DNA of 64,000 nt from Agathobaculum desmolans ATCC 43058 (GTDB taxonomy: Bacteria; Bacillota; Clostridia; Oscillospirales; Butyricicoccaceae): positions 1 through 64,000 of the forward strand of contig NZ_JNJN01000008.1 of NCBI RefSeq assembly GCF_000701665.1, given 5' to 3'. The notes under the pieces are model-generated. The model did no database searches and was not told the origin of the DNA. It saw only the letters and a program-made list of their open reading frames with translations. Shown piece by piece: positions 1 through 8,478 of this stretch (position 1 is its first letter; every line of letters begins with the position of its first letter). A program made the translations under genes and the position numbers.

Positions 1-1
1 C

Positions 2-130
2 AACCAAACCCCCTTTGATTTATTCGTAGGTGAAAATGAAAAGAAACTGCTGAAGCTTCTAGACCTTTCTCCAATTGCCCCAGACGAGGTCTACCTGAAA
101 CCAGCGCTTCTCAAAACAAAACCTAACTAA
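2..130 (+). CDS. C-terminal fragment of an unidentified protein
   Basis: An open frame enters from the left window edge and stops at 128-130, giving the last 42 residues of a protein. The segment is rich in Leu and Lys and ends in a Pro/Lys-rich tail. I do not recognise the family. A transposase tail is possible but nothing visible proves it. The start and most of the gene lie outside the window. Confidence 0.5.
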   Translation, partial: NQTPFDLFVGENEKKLLKLLDLSPIAPDEVYLKPALLKTKPN

Positions 131-495
131 CCAACATCATTGCCGGTGGAGCAGTCCAATTATAGAGCTGCTCAGGCGAGGGTTGCATTTTCTTTTTCAA
201 GAAAATAGCCGTCGTCCGGTTGTCATGCGCAAATTTCAGTAAATTCCAGCAGTTTCGTCCCTATTATACCTTGTCTGGGACTGAATTTCCACTGCTTTTA
301 TGAAGTATGATCCATTAATTCGGACTCACTGGCTTTTAGTTATTCACTCAAAGCTGGAACAAGGGGAAAATGGTATAATAACCGCATACAACTTTCCCGC
401 TGGCGGCATTTAGCGGCTGATAGGGGATGGAGAATATGTGCCGTTGTGGCATCATCATACGGACGGTATCCAAGAAAAAAGAACGGAGCGAAAAA
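131..495. other. Intergenic region, no gene seen
   Basis: This 365-bp stretch is more AT-rich than the flanking genes and holds no convincing coding frame. A TATAAT-like hexamer at 374-379 could be the -10 of the DMT transporter gene, but no good -35 lies 16-18 bp upstream of it. Nothing else in the stretch is recognised. Confidence 0.4.
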
Positions 496-1425
496 ATGAG
501 GGAACAAAAACAGGCGCTGCTGCGTCAATTATACATGCCTGCAGTGTTGTGCACTGCATTATGGGGGAGCGCTGCCCCCTGCGTGAAAAAAGGATATGCG
601 TTGTTTGCCATTGCAGCGGGGGATTCGTTTTCCCAGTTGGTGTTTGCGGGATGGCGGTTTACACTGGCGGGGCTGCTGGTGCTGCTTGTCGCCAAAGGGA
701 TGGGGCACCGCATTGTGCCGGTGCGCAGCGAATGGAAGCCGATCCTGTGGATCAGCCTGTTTCAGAGCATGCTCCAGTATGTGTGCTATTATATCGGGCT
801 GTCCGCTACAACAGGCACCAAGGGATCGGTGCTGTCCGGCACGCAGACCTTTTTCGCGTTGCTGTTTGCCCATCTTTTTTTGGCTAATGACAAGCTCAAC
901 CGCCGCAAAACACTCGGTTGCCTGTGCGGCTTTGCCGGGGTTCTGGTACTGGGGCTGGGTGGCCTGCATGGCTTTCAGCTGCGGGGGGACGGACTGGTCC
1001 TGCTCTCGGCTGCTTCCGCAGGTGCGGGCGCGTTGGTTTCGCGCATTTTCACACCGGGACGGGATCCCATGCTGCTGACCGGCTGGCAGCTGCTGCTGGG
1101 CGGCTTGCTGCTGGGTGGTATCGGTGCAGCAGGCGGCGGACGGTTGGGCGCAGTCTCGCTGCCGGGTGCGCTGCTGCTGGCCTATATGGTGATGCTGTCC
1201 GCGGCGGCCTTTACGATTTGGACCGCGCTGCTCGGGCGCTTTCCGGTGGGCAAGGTCACGCTGTTCGGATTTTTGATCCCGGTATTCGGCACGCTGTTTT
1301 CCGCGCTGGTGCTGGGCGAACAGATTTTTACCCTGCGCAATCTGGCGGCGCTGGCGCTGGTCAGCGGTGGAATTGCGGTGGCCAACTACGTGAATGAGGG
1401 TAAAAGCAGCGCAAAGCAGGCATAA
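496..1425 (+). CDS. DMT-superfamily permease (EamA-type exporter)
   Basis: A protein of about 309 residues made almost entirely of hydrophobic segments. It fits the ten-helix, two-EamA-domain architecture of drug/metabolite transporters. The N-terminal part carries the family-typical LWGSAAP stretch, and the C-terminal repeat ends with a glycine-rich helix and a short polar tail. The ATG at 496 is chosen because GGAGCG lies 5 bp upstream; a frame open from 427 has no ribosome site. Family members export amino acids or other metabolites, but the substrate cannot be told here. The next gene follows after 23 bp, so co-transcription is likely. Confidence 0.85.
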   Translation: MREQKQALLRQLYMPAVLCTALWGSAAPCVKKGYALFAIAAGDSFSQLVFAGWRFTLAGLLVLLVAKGMGHRIVPVRSEWKPILWISLFQSMLQYVCYYIGLSATTGTKGSVLSGTQTFFALLFAHLFLANDKLNRRKTLGCLCGFAGVLVLGLGGLHGFQLRGDGLVLLSAASAGAGALVSRIFTPGRDPMLLTGWQLLLGGLLLGGIGAAGGGRLGAVSLPGALLLAYMVMLSAAAFTIWTALLGRFPVGKVTLFGFLIPVFGTLFSALVLGEQIFTLRNLAALALVSGGIAVANYVNEGKSSAKQA

Positions 1426-1448
1426 TAAAGAAAAAAGGAAAGTCAATC

Positions 1449-2825
1449 ATGGTATTTAGTTCAGCGGTCTTTTTATTTGTTTTTCTGCCCGCGGTGTTTT
1501 TGCTCGACCGGCTGCTGCCGGGCATTCGGGCGAAAAATGCGCTGCTTCTCATCGCCAGCCTGATCTTTTATGCGTTCGGGCAGCCGGTGTATCTGCCGCT
1601 GCTGCTGTTATCCGTGCTGCTCAATTACGTGTGCGGACGGATGGCGGCGGGTAAGCACGCCCGTCTTGGCGTGGCGCTGGCGGTCATCGGCGGCATCGGT
1701 ATGCTGGCCGTGTTCAAGTATGCGGATTTTCTGATCGGTTCACTGAACAGTGCATTCGGGCTGGCGCTGCCGCTGACCGGCATTGCGCTGCCGATCGGCA
1801 TTTCGTTCTTTACCTTTCAGGGCTTGTCGTATGTGATCGACGTATATCGTGACCGCACGGTCGTTTCTCGGTCATTTGTTAAGGTTTTGCTGTATATTGC
1901 GTATTTCCCCCAGTTGATTGCGGGGCCGATCGTCAAGTATCACGATATCGAAAAGGAGATCGACAACCGCCGCACCACCCCGCAGGAGACTGCACACGGC
2001 ATCCGCCGCTTTATTTGCGGCCTGTCGAAAAAGCTGCTGCTTTCCAATGCGATGGGGCGGATGGCGGATGCGGTATTTACCCTGCCGGCCGGGGAGATCG
2101 GGATGTTTGCTGCATGGATGGGCGCGATCTGCTATACGCTGCAAATTTACTTCGATTTTTCCGGTTATAGCGATATGGCGATTGGCATGGGACGCATGTT
2201 CGGTTTTCATTTTCAGGAGAATTTCAATTATCCCTATACGGCAACCACTATCAAGGAATTTTGGCGGCGGTGGCACATCTCGCTTTCCACTTGGTTCCGC
2301 GATTACCTGTATGTGCCGCTGGGCGGCAACCGGAAGGGACGCGGCCGCACATGGGTCAATCGTTTCCTCGTGTTTTTCGCCACCGGCCTATGGCATGGTG
2401 CAAGCTGGAATTTTGTGCTGTGGGGCCTGTGGCACGGCACATTCTCTGTGCTGGAGGACAGCGGCGTGCTGCCGGTGCAGCGCTTGCGCGGGCGGCTGGC
2501 GGGACGGATCTATACGCTGCTGGTGGTCGTGCTGGGCTTTACCCTGTTCCGTGCGGATACACTGGCGCAGGCGGGTGCAATGTTTTCCGCCATGTTCACG
2601 GGCGTTGGTTTGAACTGGGCCGGTACGGCAGCGGTCTGCGCCTTGCTCACCCCTTCTTTTCTGCTTTGTCTGCTGGTATCGCTGCTGCTCAGCGCACCGG
2701 TGGCAAAACGCTTGGAGCCGAAGCGGGAGTGGATAACGCTCGCGGGGTCGCTGGTGCTGCTCGTCCTGTGCATGCTGGATCTGTCGGCAGGCACGTTCAA
2801 TCCGTTTATCTATTTCCGATTCTAA
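1449..2825 (+). CDS. MBOAT-family membrane O-acyltransferase (AlgI/DltB-like)
   Basis: A 458-residue polytopic membrane protein of the MBOAT family. The invariant catalytic histidine sits in GLWHGASWNF near residue 316, followed by a second WHG motif. The middle has the family segment YFDFSGYSDMAIGMGRMFGF. Such proteins pass acyl (usually acetyl) groups across the membrane to a cell-surface polymer. An SGNH-like partner gene begins 10 bp downstream, as in alginate or cell-wall acetylation loci. The target polymer is unknown. Length is normal for the family. Confidence 0.92.
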   Translation: MVFSSAVFLFVFLPAVFLLDRLLPGIRAKNALLLIASLIFYAFGQPVYLPLLLLSVLLNYVCGRMAAGKHARLGVALAVIGGIGMLAVFKYADFLIGSLNSAFGLALPLTGIALPIGISFFTFQGLSYVIDVYRDRTVVSRSFVKVLLYIAYFPQLIAGPIVKYHDIEKEIDNRRTTPQETAHGIRRFICGLSKKLLLSNAMGRMADAVFTLPAGEIGMFAAWMGAICYTLQIYFDFSGYSDMAIGMGRMFGFHFQENFNYPYTATTIKEFWRRWHISLSTWFRDYLYVPLGGNRKGRGRTWVNRFLVFFATGLWHGASWNFVLWGLWHGTFSVLEDSGVLPVQRLRGRLAGRIYTLLVVVLGFTLFRADTLAQAGAMFSAMFTGVGLNWAGTAAVCALLTPSFLLCLLVSLLLSAPVAKRLEPKREWITLAGSLVLLVLCMLDLSAGTFNPFIYFRF

Positions 2826-2835
2826 GGAGACTGTG

Positions 2836-3882
2836 ATGAAATACCGCATTTTTACCGCGGCCTTTGTGCTGCTTTGCCTGATCCCGTCCGTGGGGATGCT
2901 GTGCCTGCCGCCGACCAAAGCGGCGGCAAATGAGCAGCTTGCGCCTGTGCCGCAGCTGCAAACGCCGGATGGAAGCTGGAATCCCGCAGTGCTGGAGGAA
3001 GCGACCGACTATATCGCCGATCACTTTGCCCTGCGGCAGGAGATGGTAACGCTGAACGCTGCGCTGCATACCGGCCTGCTGGCTACCTCTCCCGCGGAGA
3101 AGGTGATCTGCGGCACGGATGGATGGCTGTATTATACGGAAACGTTGGCAGACTACCAGCACAAGCCGGTGCTGACAGAGGAACAGGCGCGTGAAACCGC
3201 GGCCTTGCTGGCGGAGATGCAGGCGTATTGTGAAGCGCGCGGCGCACGGTTTTTGTTTACCATCGCACCCAACAAAAATTCGCTGTATCCGGAGCATATG
3301 CCGGGTCGCTATCTGCAGGCGGAGATGCCGAACCATTATGCCATGCTGCGTCCTTATCTGGAGGAGTACGGCGTGCATTATGCCGACCTGTTTACCTTTC
3401 TATCCGCGCAGGATGAAACGCTGTACCTGAAAACTGATTCGCACTGGTCCAACCGCGGCGCAGCGCTGGCGCATGATTTTTTGATGCAGCAGCTGGAACT
3501 GCCGCACACGGCATTTGCACAGGCGCCGTATACAACGGCAAATACACACCGCGGCGATCTGTACGAGATGCTTTATCCCGCCGGGAAGGCGCTCGAAGCG
3601 CAGCAGCAGTATCAGACGACTTTTTCGTATGTGCGGGAGCCGCGCACAGCGGAGGATATCCTGATCGAAACCACCAAGGCAGATGCACCGAACGGACGGC
3701 TGCTGCTGTGCCGCGATTCGTTTGGCAATGCGCTGCATCCGTTTCTGGCGGAGGATTTCCGCGAAACGGTCATCACCCGTCAGATGCCCTACCCGTTGGA
3801 GCAGGTGCAGGAAGGGGATACGGTGATCATAGAGATCGTAGAAAGAAATTTGCCGAATTTATTAAAATATGCGCAGAAATAA
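2836..3882 (+). CDS. SGNH/AlgJ-AlgX-like (DHHW family) acetyltransferase partner
   Basis: A 348-residue protein with an N-terminal membrane anchor or signal segment, then an extracytoplasmic domain. It has GTDGWLYY near residue 90, a DSHWSNRGA motif near residue 200 and an RDSFGN block near residue 290. These are hallmarks of AlgJ/AlgX-type SGNH hydrolase-like proteins that finish O-acetylation with an MBOAT partner. The ATG at 2836 has AAGGAG 6 bp upstream; an in-frame GTG lies one codon earlier. It likely takes acetyl groups from the preceding membrane protein. Confidence 0.85.
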   Translation: MKYRIFTAAFVLLCLIPSVGMLCLPPTKAAANEQLAPVPQLQTPDGSWNPAVLEEATDYIADHFALRQEMVTLNAALHTGLLATSPAEKVICGTDGWLYYTETLADYQHKPVLTEEQARETAALLAEMQAYCEARGARFLFTIAPNKNSLYPEHMPGRYLQAEMPNHYAMLRPYLEEYGVHYADLFTFLSAQDETLYLKTDSHWSNRGAALAHDFLMQQLELPHTAFAQAPYTTANTHRGDLYEMLYPAGKALEAQQQYQTTFSYVREPRTAEDILIETTKADAPNGRLLLCRDSFGNALHPFLAEDFRETVITRQMPYPLEQVQEGDTVIIEIVERNLPNLLKYAQK

Positions 3883-3952
3883 GGGAACAAAGACGGAGCG
3901 CTTTCCGTCTAACCCTGCAAAGACTGAAATAGAAACAGGGAGGATAACCGAT

Positions 3953-4546
3953 ATGATGAAAAAATGTACCGCGCTGATGCTGGCGCTTGTGCTGTGCGGC
4001 AGCCTGGCAGCATGCGGCGGCAATGCAGAGCAGCAGCCGGAAAAAGATCCGTCCGAGGAAAATCAGACGGTCGAGCCGGTGACGCCTGAGGAGAAACCGG
4101 AAGAGAACAAGCCGGAGGCGCAGAATACCGGCAGTACGACCGATCAGCCCACGGCTGATACCGGCAGCAAGCCGAGTGCGGACCAGCCGGCTTCGTCCAA
4201 GCCGAGCAGCAGCCAGTCCAGCTCGTCCAAGCCGAGCACGAATCAGTCCACTTCGTCCAAACCGGCTCCTAAGCCGGAGGCAAAGCCCGAACCCAAGCCG
4301 GAACCCAAACCCGAGCCCAAGCCGGAGCCGAAACCCGAACCGGCCGGCCCGACGGCGGGACAGGCCTCGGCTTACATCGGCGGCTCGGCTTCTGCCATGG
4401 AGGGTGCGATCGGTTCTCCGCTTTCCAAGAGCTATGCACCGAGCTGCATGGGAGAAGGCGAGGACGGCGTTTGGTCGTATAACGGCTTTACAGTTTATAC
4501 CTTCCGCGGTACGAATGGCTCCGAGACGGTAGAAGCTGTACAGTAA
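3953..4546 (+). CDS. Lipoprotein with Ser- and (KPEP)n-rich linker
   Basis: About 197 residues starting at the ATG at 3953, which has GGGAGG upstream; a longer frame to 3869 overlaps the preceding gene and lacks a ribosome site. A signal peptide ends in lipobox LAAC with the lipidated Cys at residue 21. A long low-complexity linker follows: imperfect SSKPSS-type repeats, then tandem KPEP units. A short C-terminal domain of about 55 residues begins near AYIGG and ends in a beta-like FTVYTFR stretch. It follows the acetylation pair and may share its operon. The linker suggests spanning of the cell wall. No function can be assigned. Confidence 0.8.
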   Translation: MMKKCTALMLALVLCGSLAACGGNAEQQPEKDPSEENQTVEPVTPEEKPEENKPEAQNTGSTTDQPTADTGSKPSADQPASSKPSSSQSSSSKPSTNQSTSSKPAPKPEAKPEPKPEPKPEPKPEPKPEPAGPTAGQASAYIGGSASAMEGAIGSPLSKSYAPSCMGEGEDGVWSYNGFTVYTFRGTNGSETVEAVQ

Positions 4547-4555
4547 CAGTATCAT

Positions 4556-4584
4556 AAAAGCGCCAAAGCAAAGCTTTGGCGCTT
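4556..4584 (+). terminator. Terminator hairpin, left copy flanking repeat A1
   Basis: A 29-base palindromic hairpin 9 bp after the lipoprotein stop. The identical 29 bases recur at 4800-4828, where they are followed by a T-run. The left copy lacks the T-run because repeat A1 begins directly after it. Confidence 0.8.
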
Positions 4585-4799
4585 CAGCTTGTCGAAAAAG
4601 TCTTTGCGCGAGCCGCGCGCATCAAATAGAAAATGGCAGCAAGCTGCAATTTTCATAAAAACCCGCGACATGTGCGTGGGTTTTTATACAAGACGACGGA
4701 GAATTGTGCCCAAAGGGCGCGATTTGCAGTCGCAAATTCGATCGAAAGCGTGGTTTCGATCGAGAGACTGTTCGAAAAACGCAGTTTTTCGACAGTCTC
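4585..4799 (+). repeat. Structured intergenic repeat, family A, copy A1
   Basis: A 215-bp element made of consecutive hairpins. The left end is CAGCTTGTCGAAAAAGT and the right end is GTTTTTCGACAGTCTC, forming inverted terminal repeats. Inside lie a GCGCG/CGCGC hairpin, a TGCAGC/GCTGCA hairpin, an AAAACCC/GGGTTTT hairpin, a CGATCGAAA/TTTCGATCG hairpin and a 3' hairpin that reuses the terminal sequence. Family-A copies also lie at 19475-19688, 48951-49165 and 62235-62309 (cut). The body sits exactly between two identical terminator copies. Confidence 0.85.
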
Positions 4800-4832
4800 A
4801 AAAGCGCCAAAGCAAAGCTTTGGCGCTTTTGT
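4800..4832. terminator. Terminator hairpin, right copy flanking repeat A1
   Basis: The same hairpin as at 4556-4584, here followed by TTTTGTTTT. It separates the lipoprotein transcript from the convergent acetyltransferase gene and could serve both strands. Confidence 0.8.
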
Positions 4833-4837
4833 TTTGA

Positions 4838-5419
4838 TTATAAGATGACGCGGCGCGGCTTGGCGGCAATGGCGCGAACCGGCCGGCAGGGCACGCCGAC
4901 GGCAAGCATACCGGCGGGAATATCATGCGTAACAACACTGCCGGCGCCGATCACGGCATTGTCGCCGATGGTCACGCCCGGCAAGACCTGCACCCCCATG
5001 CCGATCCATACATTGCTGCCCACGGTGATCGGTTTGGCATATTCCAATCCGGCATTGCGCTGGGCAGGATCGAGCGGATGACCGGCGGTGGAAAAACAGC
5101 AGTTCGGGCCGATGAATACATGATCGCCGAAGGTGACTGCCGCCCCGTCGAGGATCACCAGATTGTGATTGGCGAAAAAGCCCCGTCCGATGCGGATATT
5201 GCTGCCGTAGTCCACATAAAACGGTGGTTCGATCACCGCATCCTCCCCGCAGGCGGCCAGCAGAGTGTGCAGCAGCGTCCGGCGCTCGTGTGGCTGTGTG
5301 CTGCGGGTCAGGTTATAGTCCAGACAGAGATCCTTGGCACGTCCGCGCGCGGCGATCAATTCGGGATCGAAATTGGCGTCATACAGCAGCCCGGCGGCTG
5401 CTTTTTCTTGTTCTGTCAT
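4838..5419 (-). CDS. Sugar/maltose O-acetyltransferase (hexapeptide-repeat)
   Basis: A 193-residue left-handed beta-helix acetyltransferase of the LacA/Maa family. An N-terminal helical region is followed by imperfect hexapeptide repeats from about residue 65. The catalytic histidine is in the AGHPLDP motif near residue 117. The repeats end in VIGAGSVVTHDIPAGMLAVG, normal for the family. It would transfer acetyl from acetyl-CoA to a sugar hydroxyl in the cytoplasm. AAGGAG lies 7 bp before the ATG. Length is standard. A small Cys-rich gene lies just upstream on the same strand. Confidence 0.9.
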   Translation of the reverse strand: MTEQEKAAAGLLYDANFDPELIAARGRAKDLCLDYNLTRSTQPHERRTLLHTLLAACGEDAVIEPPFYVDYGSNIRIGRGFFANHNLVILDGAAVTFGDHVFIGPNCCFSTAGHPLDPAQRNAGLEYAKPITVGSNVWIGMGVQVLPGVTIGDNAVIGAGSVVTHDIPAGMLAVGVPCRPVRAIAAKPRRVIL

Positions 5420-5430
5420 AAGAGCACTCC

Positions 5431-5613
5431 TTAATTTTGGTGGCGAACCAGTTCATAGTCATCGCCGGAGCGATAGTAGGGGCAGGATTTGCCGCTTTGC
5501 AGCAGGCGGAAAAATTCATCCTCATCCAGATAGGCTTCGCACACATATTCATCCAGTTCATCATCGTATGCGTTGTAGGCGCAGTCCTCGCAGCGTCCGG
5601 TCACAGTGGTCAC
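5431..5613 (-). CDS. Small Cys-containing protein (DUF6472-like)
   Basis: A 60-residue acidic protein with four cysteines (CEDC near the N terminus, VCEAYLDEDEF in the middle, SCPYYR near the end) and the ending YELVRHQN. This matches the small DUF6472 family of clostridia, probably a metal-binding fold. Its function is unknown. It ends 11 bp before the acetyltransferase start, so the two genes probably form one transcript. Confidence 0.75.
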   Translation of the reverse strand: MTTVTGRCEDCAYNAYDDELDEYVCEAYLDEDEFFRLLQSGKSCPYYRSGDDYELVRHQN

Positions 5614-5735
5614 CTCGTTTTGCTTGATGCAACAAGCATAGCATATTTACGGAAAAAGTTCAAACGGATGCTTTCCATTTCAGGTGCACTGTGCTATGAT
5701 AAAATGGAAAATTATGAAACAGGAGTGTGACCGCT

Positions 5736-6632
5736 ATGAAGCTGTACACTTATCAGGGGCAGGACGGCGCAGAACATCTGGGCGTTGGCTTATCCGAACG
5801 GCCCGGACTGCTGTGGCCGGTCGAACAGTTTGGATGGTCCTTTGCGGATATGAACAATTTGATCGATCAGATGACCGCGGCGGAACGTGTTGCCTTGCAG
5901 CAGGCCGTGCAGACGGCAGCGGAGGAAGACGCGCTGCCGCTCGACCGTGTGCGTCTGCGTGCCCCCATTCCGCGCCCGCGGCAGGATCTGCTGTGTCTCG
6001 GCATCAATTATGCTGCACATGCGGTCGAATCCGCGCGTTTTCATGAGGATGCCTTTCTGGTTGGGCGGCAAAAGGCGACTTACTTTGGCAAGCGGGTCAG
6101 TGAAGCCACCGGAACCGGCGACCCGATCCCGTGGTATGAGGGGCTGGTGGACAGCTTGGATTATGAGGTCGAGCTGGGTGTGATCATCGGCAGGGACTGC
6201 AAAAATGTACCGGCGGAACAGGCCGGGGACTATGTGTTCGGATATACTGTGATCAACGATGTTTCCGCCCGCAATTTGCAGACCGCGCATAACCAGTGGT
6301 ACTTTGGCAAATCGCTGGACGGCTATACGCCAATGGGGCCATGCATCGTTACAGCGGATGAATTCGCATTTCCGCCGGTGTGCACGGTGCGTTCCACGGT
6401 TAATGGCGAAAAACGGCAGGAGAGCAGCACGGATCTGCTGCTGCACTCCATTCCGGAGATTATTGCGGAGTTGTCCCGCGGGATGACGCTGCGCGCGGGC
6501 ACAGTGATCGCGACCGGTACGCCGGCCGGTGCGGGAATGGGCTTTACGCCGCCGAAGTTCCTGCAGCCCGGCGATGTGGTGGTATGTGAGATCGATGGCA
6601 TCGGTGCGCTGACCAATCCGGTCGGCCGGTAA
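5736..6632 (+). CDS. Fumarylacetoacetate hydrolase family protein
   Basis: About 298 residues with a complete FAH C-terminal domain. Seen are LCLGINYAAHAVE near residue 88, the metal-binding YEVELGV segment near residue 146, FGKSLDGYTPMGP near residue 190, and GTPAGAGMGFTPPKFLQPGD near residue 265. The family cleaves or decarboxylates acylpyruvate-like compounds with a divalent metal. The substrate cannot be assigned. The ATG at 5736 is used because AGGAG sits 10 bp upstream; the GTG at 5727 abuts that site. A TTTCCA-N17-TATGAT promoter is possible at 5672-5700. Confidence 0.9.
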   Translation: MKLYTYQGQDGAEHLGVGLSERPGLLWPVEQFGWSFADMNNLIDQMTAAERVALQQAVQTAAEEDALPLDRVRLRAPIPRPRQDLLCLGINYAAHAVESARFHEDAFLVGRQKATYFGKRVSEATGTGDPIPWYEGLVDSLDYEVELGVIIGRDCKNVPAEQAGDYVFGYTVINDVSARNLQTAHNQWYFGKSLDGYTPMGPCIVTADEFAFPPVCTVRSTVNGEKRQESSTDLLLHSIPEIIAELSRGMTLRAGTVIATGTPAGAGMGFTPPKFLQPGDVVVCEIDGIGALTNPVGR

Positions 6633-6644
6633 GGGGGAACCGCT

Positions 6645-7067
6645 GTGGACAAGCCCAAACAGATGATCGTCGTGCGGCGTGATTTGAAGATGCGCAAGGG
6701 AAAAATCGCAGCGCAGGCCGGGCATGCCTGTGTCAATGCGGTGCTGGCCGCACTGGTGCAGGAGGGACGGCTTGGTCAGGTGCAGGCCGCCGGGACGGAG
6801 ATCACGCTGTGTCCGTCCGACAGGCCGGCAACACCGCTCAGTGAATGGTTTGCACGGGGCACTGCGAAAGTGTGCGTATATGTGGATTCTGAAGAGGCGC
6901 TGCTTGCAGTCGACCGGCAGGTGCGGGAAGCCGGGCTGCTGTCCGCGCTGATCTGCGACAACGGCCTGACCGAATTCCATGGACAGCCGACCTACACCTG
7001 TCTGGCAACCGCACCGGCGCTGCCCGGGCAGATCGATCCCATCACGGGGGCGCTGCCGCTGCTGTAA
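6645..7067 (+). CDS. Peptidyl-tRNA hydrolase, PTH2 family
   Basis: A 140-residue protein of the archaeal/eukaryotic-type PTH2 family. It has the typical N terminus QMIVVRRDLKMRKGKIAAQAGHA, containing the family Lys and His residues, and later a stretch like ICDNGLTEF. PTH2 recycles peptidyl-tRNA. In bacteria it is usually accessory to the Pth1 type. The start is the GTG at 6645 with AAGGGGG upstream. It follows the FAH gene by 12 bp, so the two are probably co-transcribed. Confidence 0.85.
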   Translation: MDKPKQMIVVRRDLKMRKGKIAAQAGHACVNAVLAALVQEGRLGQVQAAGTEITLCPSDRPATPLSEWFARGTAKVCVYVDSEEALLAVDRQVREAGLLSALICDNGLTEFHGQPTYTCLATAPALPGQIDPITGALPLL

Positions 7068-7080
7068 GACGTTGGGATGT

Positions 7081-7109
7081 TTGCGCGGCGCGGGCAGCCG
7101 TGCTATAAT
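7081..7109 (+). promoter_or_regulatory. Putative sigma-A promoter of the CbiT-like gene
   Basis: TTGCGC and TATAAT are separated by 17 bp. The -10 is consensus and the -35 is weak. The coding start lies 67 bp downstream of the -10. Confidence 0.55.
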
Positions 7110-7175
7110 GAATACAGGATATGCCGTCCGTGCGTTCTCGTGCGGTATCATCAAAAATAAAGGAGGGATCCATCC

Positions 7176-8075
7176 ATGGATCAGCAGCTTTTCAACAACA
7201 GTCAGATCCTTTCATGGCTGCAATATTACGCGGAGCATACGCAGATCGATCTGCAAAAGGTCAAAATACTGGATATTACACGGAAGAATAAAAATCTGAT
7301 CCCAACGGTGGAATCCCACGATGCGGTGCTGGTGTTTACCGAAGCCGGACACGCGGATATTTTTTACCGGATGTGGAACGCCGGTCTGGGCAGCTGCGAT
7401 GTGTGGTACAACGACGGCTCAGACCCGTCCGGGCCGATCCGGCATGATAAATTGTGCGATATGATCAACCGTGGGATCAATGCTTCGGCAGCAATGCTGG
7501 TGCTCAATCCCAATGCGCGTTCGACCTATAAGATCGGGATGGAGAATGCGAACTTTTCGCGCGGGTCGATCCATTATGTCGGCAGCGAGATCCGGGCGGT
7601 CATTCTGAACAAAATGCATATGGCGCAGGATGACGTGGTATGTGTGGTTTCGGGCGAATCCATTGCGGTGGAAGCCGCGCTGATCGCAGGCGAAGGTACG
7701 GTCATCGCGGTGGAATATAACCAAAATGACCGCCGCACGCTGGAAGAGAATATTGAGCAGTTCGGCTTGAACAATATTTCGATCATTGACCATGTGGATG
7801 ACCGAACCATGCAGGGGCTGCCGGCTCCGTCGCTGGCGTTCCTCGTGGCTTCGGCCAGCATGGAGCAGGAGATCGAATGCCTGCTGCGCTGCAATCCGCA
7901 CATGGAGTTTGTGGTGTATACGCTGGACTTCCGCTGCGCCGCTTCGCTGCCGGAAATTTTTGCACGCTACGGCATCGGAGAGACCGAGGTGATCCAGATC
8001 TCAGTGTCCAAGCTGAGCCAGAAGCATACTTTTGAGGCGGAGCCGGCGCCGTGGCTGATCACCGGCCGGGCATAA
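7176..8075 (+). CDS. CobL/CbiT-like methyltransferase-related protein (orphan)
   Basis: A 299-residue protein. Residues from about 136 onward (SEIRAVILNKM...) resemble the CbiT domain of precorrin-6Y methyltransferases, including an IAVEYNQNDRRTLEENIEQFG stretch that corresponds to the acidic SAM-ribose loop and next helix. The preceding glycine motif, normally a DIGAGTG-type loop, is here VVSGESIAVEAA and is degenerate. The first 130 residues resemble only part of a CbiE domain. No other cobalamin genes are nearby. It may be a repurposed or inactive methyltransferase. AGGAGGG lies upstream of the ATG. Confidence 0.6.
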   Translation: MDQQLFNNSQILSWLQYYAEHTQIDLQKVKILDITRKNKNLIPTVESHDAVLVFTEAGHADIFYRMWNAGLGSCDVWYNDGSDPSGPIRHDKLCDMINRGINASAAMLVLNPNARSTYKIGMENANFSRGSIHYVGSEIRAVILNKMHMAQDDVVCVVSGESIAVEAALIAGEGTVIAVEYNQNDRRTLEENIEQFGLNNISIIDHVDDRTMQGLPAPSLAFLVASASMEQEIECLLRCNPHMEFVVYTLDFRCAASLPEIFARYGIGETEVIQISVSKLSQKHTFEAEPAPWLITGRA

Positions 8076-8129
8076 AAAACGCACGGCGTCCGCCCGGCAA
8101 AAACAGTTGTTTTTGTGAGAAATGACGAT

Positions 8130-8158
8130 TGACAGCGCGTTAACTCTTTATTATAATG
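8130..8158 (+). promoter_or_regulatory. Sigma-A promoter of the 2-oxoacid oxidoreductase operon
   Basis: Perfect consensus TTGACA (8130-8135), 17-bp spacer and TATAAT (8153-8158). Transcription would start near 8165, giving a leader of about 310 nt that holds a T-box. Confidence 0.85.
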
Positions 8159-8164
8159 AAGCAA

Positions 8165-8424
8165 AGAAATAAATCATCCCAAAGATGATGAGGGAGACAG
8201 TAGGTTTCGAACCGACCGCCGTAGCGAGCCGGGGCATGGTGTAAGCCCGGCGCCAGTAGGACGTTGCCGAAGATCACTCCGGAGTTGCAGCCCGAACCCT
8301 GCGGGAAGTAGGTGCTGACGGTTTTCCCCGTTACAGGAAGCGCGTATAACAGTATGCAGTAACGGGTGGTAGAACGAGGGTTTTACAGAGCTTTCGTCCT
8401 TTTACGGGACGAAAGCTCTTTTTA
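8165..8424 (+). promoter_or_regulatory. T-box leader, predicted isoleucine (AUC) specifier
   Basis: The leader has the T-box order of parts: an AGATGATGAGGGAGACAGTAGG stem I base, a distal stem with GCATGGTGTAAGCC, a specifier segment GAAGATCACTCCGGAG, a conserved AAGTAGGTGCTGACGG region, then GGGTGGTAGAACGAGGG (8363-8380) just before an intrinsic terminator. Aligned with leaders in which the codon precedes A-CTC, the specifier reads AUC (8273-8275), which is Ile. TGGT would pair with the ACCA end of uncharged tRNA. The T-box core deviates from the common TGGNACCGCG. Uncharged tRNA-Ile would stabilise the antiterminator and turn the operon on. Confidence 0.8.
8387..8424 (+). terminator. T-box-controlled intrinsic terminator
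   Basis: A 13-bp stem (AGAGCTTTCGTCC paired with GGACGAAAGCTCT) with a short loop and a run of five T. It directly follows the T-box sequence and lies 55 bp before the first gene. Confidence 0.9.
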
Positions 8425-8478
8425 TTTTCGCATCCGGCATGGCAAACGGGTAAAGATATGGAACAGGGAGGAAGCAGT

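Noticed and set aside
4589-4848. Overlapping reading frames of 60-125 codons in several phases over repeat A1, and similar frames over the other repeats
   Set aside because: They recur in every copy because the repeat body is open in several phases. They lack ribosome sites, and their products are basic, low-information peptides.
5790-7154. 454-codon minus-strand frame opposite the FAH and PTH2 genes
   Set aside because: It covers two well-supported plus-strand genes and has no recognisable domain.
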